A program made the translations under genes and the position numbers. From the NCBI GenBank assembly GCA_016712625.1, contig JADJQQ010000030.1, positions 62,001 to 126,000 of the forward strand: DNA of 64,000 nt, in the 5' to 3' direction. This document shows positions 59,816 to 64,000 of the stretch, in pieces. Numbering within the stretch: position 1 is the stretch's first letter; each line of letters opens with the position of its first letter. This DNA comes from Candidatus Competibacteraceae bacterium (GTDB taxonomy: Bacteria > Pseudomonadota > Gammaproteobacteria > Competibacterales > Competibacteraceae). The notes beneath the pieces are model-generated. The model saw only the letters and a list, made by a program, of their open reading frames with translations, was not told the origin of the DNA and searched no databases.

Positions 59816-60595
59816 ATGCTGAAAATCGCCACCTGGAACGTCAATTCCCTCAATGTGCGTCTACCGCACGTCCTGGACTGGCTGCGCGGCCACCAACCAG
59901 ACATTCTGGCGCTTCAGGAAATCAAGCTAAGCGATTCTGATTTCCCAACCTTGGACATGGCCGAAGTGGGCTACCAAGCCATCTTTTCTGGACAGAAAAC
60001 TTACAACGGCGTGGCGATTCTCAGTCGGCTGCCCGCTCGCGACCTCATAACCGATCTACCGGAATTTAACGATCCCCAGCGGCGAGTACTCGCCGCAACC
60101 ATCGGCGGCGTGCGGGTACTCAATCTTTATGTCCCCAACGGCCAAACCGTCGGTTCTGACAAGTACATCTACAAACTTGACTGGCTGCGCAAGCTCGACG
60201 CCTGGATCGCAACGGAACTGAGCCAGCATTCCAAGTTGGTGGTACTGGGTGACTTCAACATCGCGCCGGAAGATCGCGACGTGCACGATCCCATCGCCTG
60301 GGCCGGACAAGTGCTGTGCAGCGAACCAGAACGAGCAGCCTTCCGGCGGCTGATCGCTCACGGGTTAAAAGACGCCTTCCGCCTGTTCCCGCGGGAAGAA
60401 CAGAGCTTTAGCTGGTGGGATTATCGCGCCGCCGCTTTCCGTCGCAATCTTGGCTTGCGCATCGACCACATTCTTGCCAGCCCAGCGCTGGCGGATGTTT
60501 GCGTCGGGTGCTTGATAGACACAGCGCCGCGCCGACTGGAGCGTCCGTCCGACCACGCGCCGGTCGTCGCCGAATTCAATTTCGATCTCAACTAA
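59816..60595 (+). CDS. xthA: Exodeoxyribonuclease III
   Basis: ATG 59816 (259 residues; a TTG at 59789 is in frame but less likely). The AP-endonuclease family motifs appear in order: LKIATWNVNSLNVRLPHVLD, ILALQEIKLSDSDFP (metal-binding Glu), YNGVAILSR, LYVPNGQTVGSDKYIYKLDW, VLGDFNIAPEDRDVHDP (catalytic Asp/Asn), SWWDYRAAAFRRNLGLRIDH and SDHAPVVAEF (catalytic His). It removes AP sites and 3' blocks in base-excision repair. It starts 133 bases from the divergent kinase gene. Confidence 0.95.
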   Translation: MLKIATWNVNSLNVRLPHVLDWLRGHQPDILALQEIKLSDSDFPTLDMAEVGYQAIFSGQKTYNGVAILSRLPARDLITDLPEFNDPQRRVLAATIGGVRVLNLYVPNGQTVGSDKYIYKLDWLRKLDAWIATELSQHSKLVVLGDFNIAPEDRDVHDPIAWAGQVLCSEPERAAFRRLIAHGLKDAFRLFPREEQSFSWWDYRAAAFRRNLGLRIDHILASPALADVCVGCLIDTAPRRLERPSDHAPVVAEFNFDLN

Positions 60596-60605
60596 ACCAC
60601 ACCCC

Positions 60606-61649
60606 ATGGAACATCATCCCCATAACATGCTGGTGACCGGCGGCGCCGGTTTCATTGGCTGCAATTTCGTCCGCCACTTGCTGGCGATTGATCCCAGCAT
60701 CCGTATCGTGACCCTCGATCTGCTGACGTATGCCGGTTCGGTGGCTAATTTATCGGATCTACCGGATTCGGCCCGGCACACCTTCGTCCAAGGCGATATC
60801 TGCGACCGGCCCCTGGTCGATCAACTGCTGCGCGAGCACGCCATCGACACCATCGCCCACTTCGCCGCCGAAAGCCATGTGGATCGCTCCATCACCGGCC
60901 CGGCGGCGTTCGTGCAAACCAATCTGGTCGGCACCTTCACCTTGCTGGAGGCGGCCCGCTTGGCATGGCTGGACGGCAAAAAGTCGGAGAGCCGCCGCTT
61001 CCATCACATCTCGACCGACGAAGTGTACGGAACCCTGACGCGGGACGACGCGCCGTTTCTGGAAACCACGCCCTACGCGCCCAATTCGCCCTACTCCGCC
61101 TCCAAGGCCGGTTCCGATCATCTGGTGCGCGCTTATTTCCACACCTACGGCCTGCCGGTGGTTACCACCAATTGCTCCAACAACTACGGCCCGTTCCAGC
61201 ACGGCGAAAAATTCATTCCGACCGTTATCCGGTCCTGCCTGCTGCAAAAACCGATTCCGGTTTACGGCGATGGCAGCAATATCCGCGACTGGCTTTATGT
61301 CGAGGATCATTGTCGGGGCATCGAGACGGTGATTCGCCAGGGCGAGCTGGGCGGGACTTACAACATTGGCGGCTGCAACGAATGGGCGAATCTCAACATC
61401 GTCAAACGAATTTGCGCCCTGCTCGACGAACGCCGCCCGCAACAGGCGCCGCACGACCAATTGATCAGCTTCGTCACCGACCGGCCCGGCCACGACTGGC
61501 GCTACGCCATCGACGCCGCCAAAATGGATCGGGAACTCGATTGGCGACCGCTGGAAACTTTTGACACCGGCATCGCCAAAACCGTGGACTGGTACCTGCA
61601 ACGCCACGCCGCCGAGCCAAGCTGGGGCGGCCTAACCAAGGAATCATGA
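60606..61649 (+). CDS. rfbB: dTDP-glucose 4,6-dehydratase
   Basis: 347 residues of the extended SDR family: NAD-binding MLVTGGAGFIGCNFVRHLL, HFAAESHVDRSI (substrate loop typical of RmlB), catalytic ISTDEVYG and YSASKAGSDHLVRA (Tyr-x3-Lys), and NCSNNYGPFQHGEKFIP. It makes dTDP-4-keto-6-deoxyglucose for rhamnose or related sugars. rfbA, C and D are not adjacent. It overlaps the following small membrane gene (ATGA). Confidence 0.95.
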   Translation: MEHHPHNMLVTGGAGFIGCNFVRHLLAIDPSIRIVTLDLLTYAGSVANLSDLPDSARHTFVQGDICDRPLVDQLLREHAIDTIAHFAAESHVDRSITGPAAFVQTNLVGTFTLLEAARLAWLDGKKSESRRFHHISTDEVYGTLTRDDAPFLETTPYAPNSPYSASKAGSDHLVRAYFHTYGLPVVTTNCSNNYGPFQHGEKFIPTVIRSCLLQKPIPVYGDGSNIRDWLYVEDHCRGIETVIRQGELGGTYNIGGCNEWANLNIVKRICALLDERRPQQAPHDQLISFVTDRPGHDWRYAIDAAKMDRELDWRPLETFDTGIAKTVDWYLQRHAAEPSWGGLTKES

Positions 61650-61909
61650 ACCCGCTGCGACTCGGCCGCTGGCTGGTGGCGATCGGCGCGATCTTGACCG
61701 CCGTCGGCCTGATCACCGGCTTCGCGGCGCTGACCACCGGCGAACGGGGCTTGATTTTGAACCTCCTCGGCCTTACTCCAGTCGGAGTATTACTGGCTTT
61801 TTCCGGCCTCATCTTGGTCGTGTTGACCGAGCCGCGGGGCGAAACCCCGCCAGCCGAACCCAATCCCCCCACCGATTCCGCTTCCGAGCCTTCCGAACCA
61901 AAATCATGA
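61646..61909 (+). CDS. Small membrane protein (DUF2905-like topology)
   Basis: 87 residues with two membrane spans (WLVAIGAILTAVGLITGFAA and LLGLTPVGVLLAFSGLILVV) and a Pro/Ser/Glu-rich tail (PPAEPNPPTDSASEPSEPKS). It overlaps rfbB and the M16 peptidase gene by 4 bases each (ATGA), so the three are coupled. Function unknown; the DUF2905 comparison rests only on the two-span pattern. Confidence 0.6.
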   Translation: MNPLRLGRWLVAIGAILTAVGLITGFAALTTGERGLILNLLGLTPVGVLLAFSGLILVVLTEPRGETPPAEPNPPTDSASEPSEPKS

Positions 61910-64000
61910 CTCATCCCGCTTTCGAACACCTGCGCAGCCACCCCATTCCCGCCCTGCGGCTGGAATTTCAGGAATATCGCCACACCGCCACGGGCGCGCG
62001 GCATCTTCACCTTGCCGCCGACGATCCACACAATGCCTTCATGGCGGCGTTTCTGACCGTGCCCCAGGATTCAACGGGCGTGGCTCATATTCTCGAACAC
62101 ACCTCGCTCTGCGGCAGCCAACGCTATCCGGTGCGTGACCCGTTTTTCATGATGATCCGGCGCTCGCTGAACACCTTCATGAACGCCTTTACCAGCAGCG
62201 ATTGGACCGCTTATCCTTTCGCCAGCCAGAATAAGAAAGATTTCAACAATCTGCTGGATGTGTATCTGGATGCGACTTTCTTCCCGCTGCTTGACGAGCG
62301 CGATTTCGCTCAGGAAGGGCACCGGCTGGAATTCGCCAAGCCTGATGACCCTCAGTCGGAGCTGACCTTCAAGGGCGTCGTGTTTAACGAAATGAAAGGC
62401 GCGTTGAGTTCGCCGGTGCAACGGCTCGGTTTGGCGCTGCAAAGCCGTTTGTTTCCGACCACCACTTACCATTTCAACAGCGGCGGCGATCCGGAGGCGA
62501 TTCCCAATCTCAGCCATGAACAGCTTAAAACCTTTCACGCGCGCCATTATCATCCCTCCAACGCTATCTTGCTGACCTATGGCGATATACCCGCCGCCGA
62601 GCATCAGGAGCGATTCCAGTCTGGGGCGCTGCATCAATTTCAGGCCCTGCCACTCGATTTCGCGATTCCCGACGAGCAGCGTTATGCCGTCCCCATCGCG
62701 GACTCGATCCGCTATCCGCTGGATAGCGCCGAGGCGCTGACCGATCAGACCCATATCGTGCTGGGCTGGCTGCTGGGGCCGATCACCGATCCGCTGGCGA
62801 CCTTGCGGGCACGGCTGCTAAGCGACGTGCTGCTGGATAACAGCAGTTCGCCGCTGCGGCACGCGCTGGAAACCTCCGACCTCGGTACGGCCCCCTCTCC
62901 GATGTGCGGCTTCGATACCTCCAGCCGAGAGGGAACTTTTGTCTGTGGTCTGGAAGGTTCCAACCCCGACCAGGCGGAAGCGGTCGAAGCGTTGGTGTTG
63001 AAGGTGCTGGGTCAAGTCGCCACCGAAGGCGTAGCGCAAGCGGCGGTGGACGCCGCCTTGCATCAATTGGAATTGAGCGAACGGGAAATTACCGGCGACG
63101 GCTTTCCTTACGGCTTGCGCTTGTTAATGGAGGCGCTGACGCCGACCATTCACGGCGGCGACCCCATCGCCGCGCTGGACAGCGATCCACTGCTGGAACA
63201 GTTGCGGGCGGAAAGCCGAGCGGCCGATTTCATCCCGCGCCTGGTGCGTCAATTACTGCTAGACAACCCGCATCGGGTTCGGCTCACCATGGCCCCGGAC
63301 CCGGAAATGGGTATGAAACAGGCGGCGTCTGAACACGAACGGCTGGCCGCCATTCGCGCCGCGCTAGCGGATGCGGATAAAGCCCGCCTCGTCGAGCAAG
63401 CCCGCGCCCTGGCCGAACGCCAGCAACAGCAGGACAATCCCGAACTGTTGCCACGGGTTGGTTTGGAAGACGTGCCGCCGGATTTGAAAATCCCCGAAGG
63501 CGTGATCCGTACCGTCGGCGCGCTGCCGGCCCACTGGTACGCCCAAGGCACCAATGGCATGGTCTACCTGCAAACCGTGCTCGATCTGCCGGCGCTGGAT
63601 CGCGAGGAGCTGGATTTACTGCCCCTGTTTTGCGCTTGCCTGACCGAAGTCGGCAGCGCGGGCCGCGATTACCGAGCCACCCAGGCCCGGCAAGCGGCGG
63701 TGACGGGTGGGATCAGCGCCCGCGCCAGCGTGCGCGGCGGGGTGGACGATCTCAACCAGGTCATGGGCGTGCTGGTACTGGCCGGTAAGGCGCTAGCTCG
63801 CAATCAGGGCGAATTGTCCGAAATTCTGTGGGAAACCTTGACCAGCGCCCGCTTTGATGAGTTGCCGAAATTGCGGGAACTGATCGCGCAAATCCGTGCT
63901 CATCGGGAAGAAGCCATTACCGATCACGGCCATGTGCTGGCGCTGGCGGCGGCGAGCGCCAGTTTCAGTCCGGTGGCGGCACTCAACCACCGCTGGGAAG
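61906..64000 (+). CDS. M16C-family zinc metallopeptidase (PreP-like), 3' end cut off
   Basis: The frame opens at ATG 61906 overlapping the previous stop and runs off the window after 698 codons; full-length members are ~970-1000 residues. The inverted zinc motif HILEHTSLCGS (HxxEH) is near residue 62, the distal Glu is in FNEMKGALSS, and MIRRSLNTFMNAFTSSDWT and HFNSGGDPEAIPNLSHE match the presequence-protease branch. It should degrade peptides such as signal-peptide remnants, probably in the cytosol as no signal peptide is visible. Confidence 0.92.
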   Translation, partial: MTHPAFEHLRSHPIPALRLEFQEYRHTATGARHLHLAADDPHNAFMAAFLTVPQDSTGVAHILEHTSLCGSQRYPVRDPFFMMIRRSLNTFMNAFTSSDWTAYPFASQNKKDFNNLLDVYLDATFFPLLDERDFAQEGHRLEFAKPDDPQSELTFKGVVFNEMKGALSSPVQRLGLALQSRLFPTTTYHFNSGGDPEAIPNLSHEQLKTFHARHYHPSNAILLTYGDIPAAEHQERFQSGALHQFQALPLDFAIPDEQRYAVPIADSIRYPLDSAEALTDQTHIVLGWLLGPITDPLATLRARLLSDVLLDNSSSPLRHALETSDLGTAPSPMCGFDTSSREGTFVCGLEGSNPDQAEAVEALVLKVLGQVATEGVAQAAVDAALHQLELSEREITGDGFPYGLRLLMEALTPTIHGGDPIAALDSDPLLEQLRAESRAADFIPRLVRQLLLDNPHRVRLTMAPDPEMGMKQAASEHERLAAIRAALADADKARLVEQARALAERQQQQDNPELLPRVGLEDVPPDLKIPEGVIRTVGALPAHWYAQGTNGMVYLQTVLDLPALDREELDLLPLFCACLTEVGSAGRDYRATQARQAAVTGGISARASVRGGVDDLNQVMGVLVLAGKALARNQGELSEILWETLTSARFDELPKLRELIAQIRAHREEAITDHGHVLALAAASASFSPVAALNHRWE

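Overview
The window reads as chromosome of a GC-rich gammaproteobacterium. Gene content (E. coli-like FrdABCD, Uup, RsmE, DapD/DapE, XthA) supports that. The combination of a glycogen/maltosyl-phosphate operon, fumarate reductase next to a rhodoquinone synthase gene, an ammonium transporter and trehalose phosphatase would suit a glycogen-storing organism alternating between oxic and anoxic conditions, such as the Competibacter group. That taxonomic guess is inference only.

The most notable region is about 2.6-9.5 kb: a complete retron. A SWIM zinc-finger gene (2678-4474) is followed by a strongly structured non-coding segment (4535-4812). This has 26-bp perfectly complementary ends and a long internal hairpin with a 30-bp perfect core, i.e. 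an msr-msd region. Directly after it lie a retron-type reverse transcriptase (NAAVH, YADD and VTG motifs), a WGR-domain protein and a 966-residue HEAT/ARM-repeat protein. The set matches what I recall as the type XIII retron architecture. After a short AT-rich patch of HicA/HicB-type genes (one hicB copy broken by a stop, the hicA without a normal start codon) and an Excalibur-domain protein comes a 2177-residue WD40-HEAT protein on the same strand. It may be a further component.

From 17.4 to 25.9 kb lie small accessory genes, a signal-peptide-bearing catalase-peroxidase with a candidate OxyR site, Uup, a pyrimidine-dimer glycosylase, a GNAT enzyme and an IS remnant. An operon glgE-glgC-glgX (minus strand) is followed by dapD-dapE, an aldo/keto reductase, otsB and a TSUP permease. 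A decayed gene, YidD-like and FUN14 proteins, two YceI proteins around a cytochrome b561, a WrbA-like flavoprotein and a LysR regulator come next.

At 41.8-46.6 kb frdABCD ends in a terminator and is followed by rquA (rhodoquinone synthesis) and a convergent ratA-type START-domain gene. This suggests rhodoquinol-linked fumarate reduction. At 47.9-51.8 kb there is a MoxR/DUF58/TgpA-transglutaminase operon. At 54-59.7 kb there is a sensory module: a double-Cache histidine kinase and NtrC-type regulator, adjacent to a HisKA-only protein plus OFA-family transporter operon preceded by a near-consensus sigma-54 promoter. The window ends with xthA, rfbB, a small membrane protein and a partial M16 peptidase.

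Four genes (yceI copy 2, wrbA-like, DUF58, histidine kinase) are each broken by a single-base indel with the rest intact. This looks as much like assembly error as like decay. No tRNA, rRNA or CRISPR array was seen.
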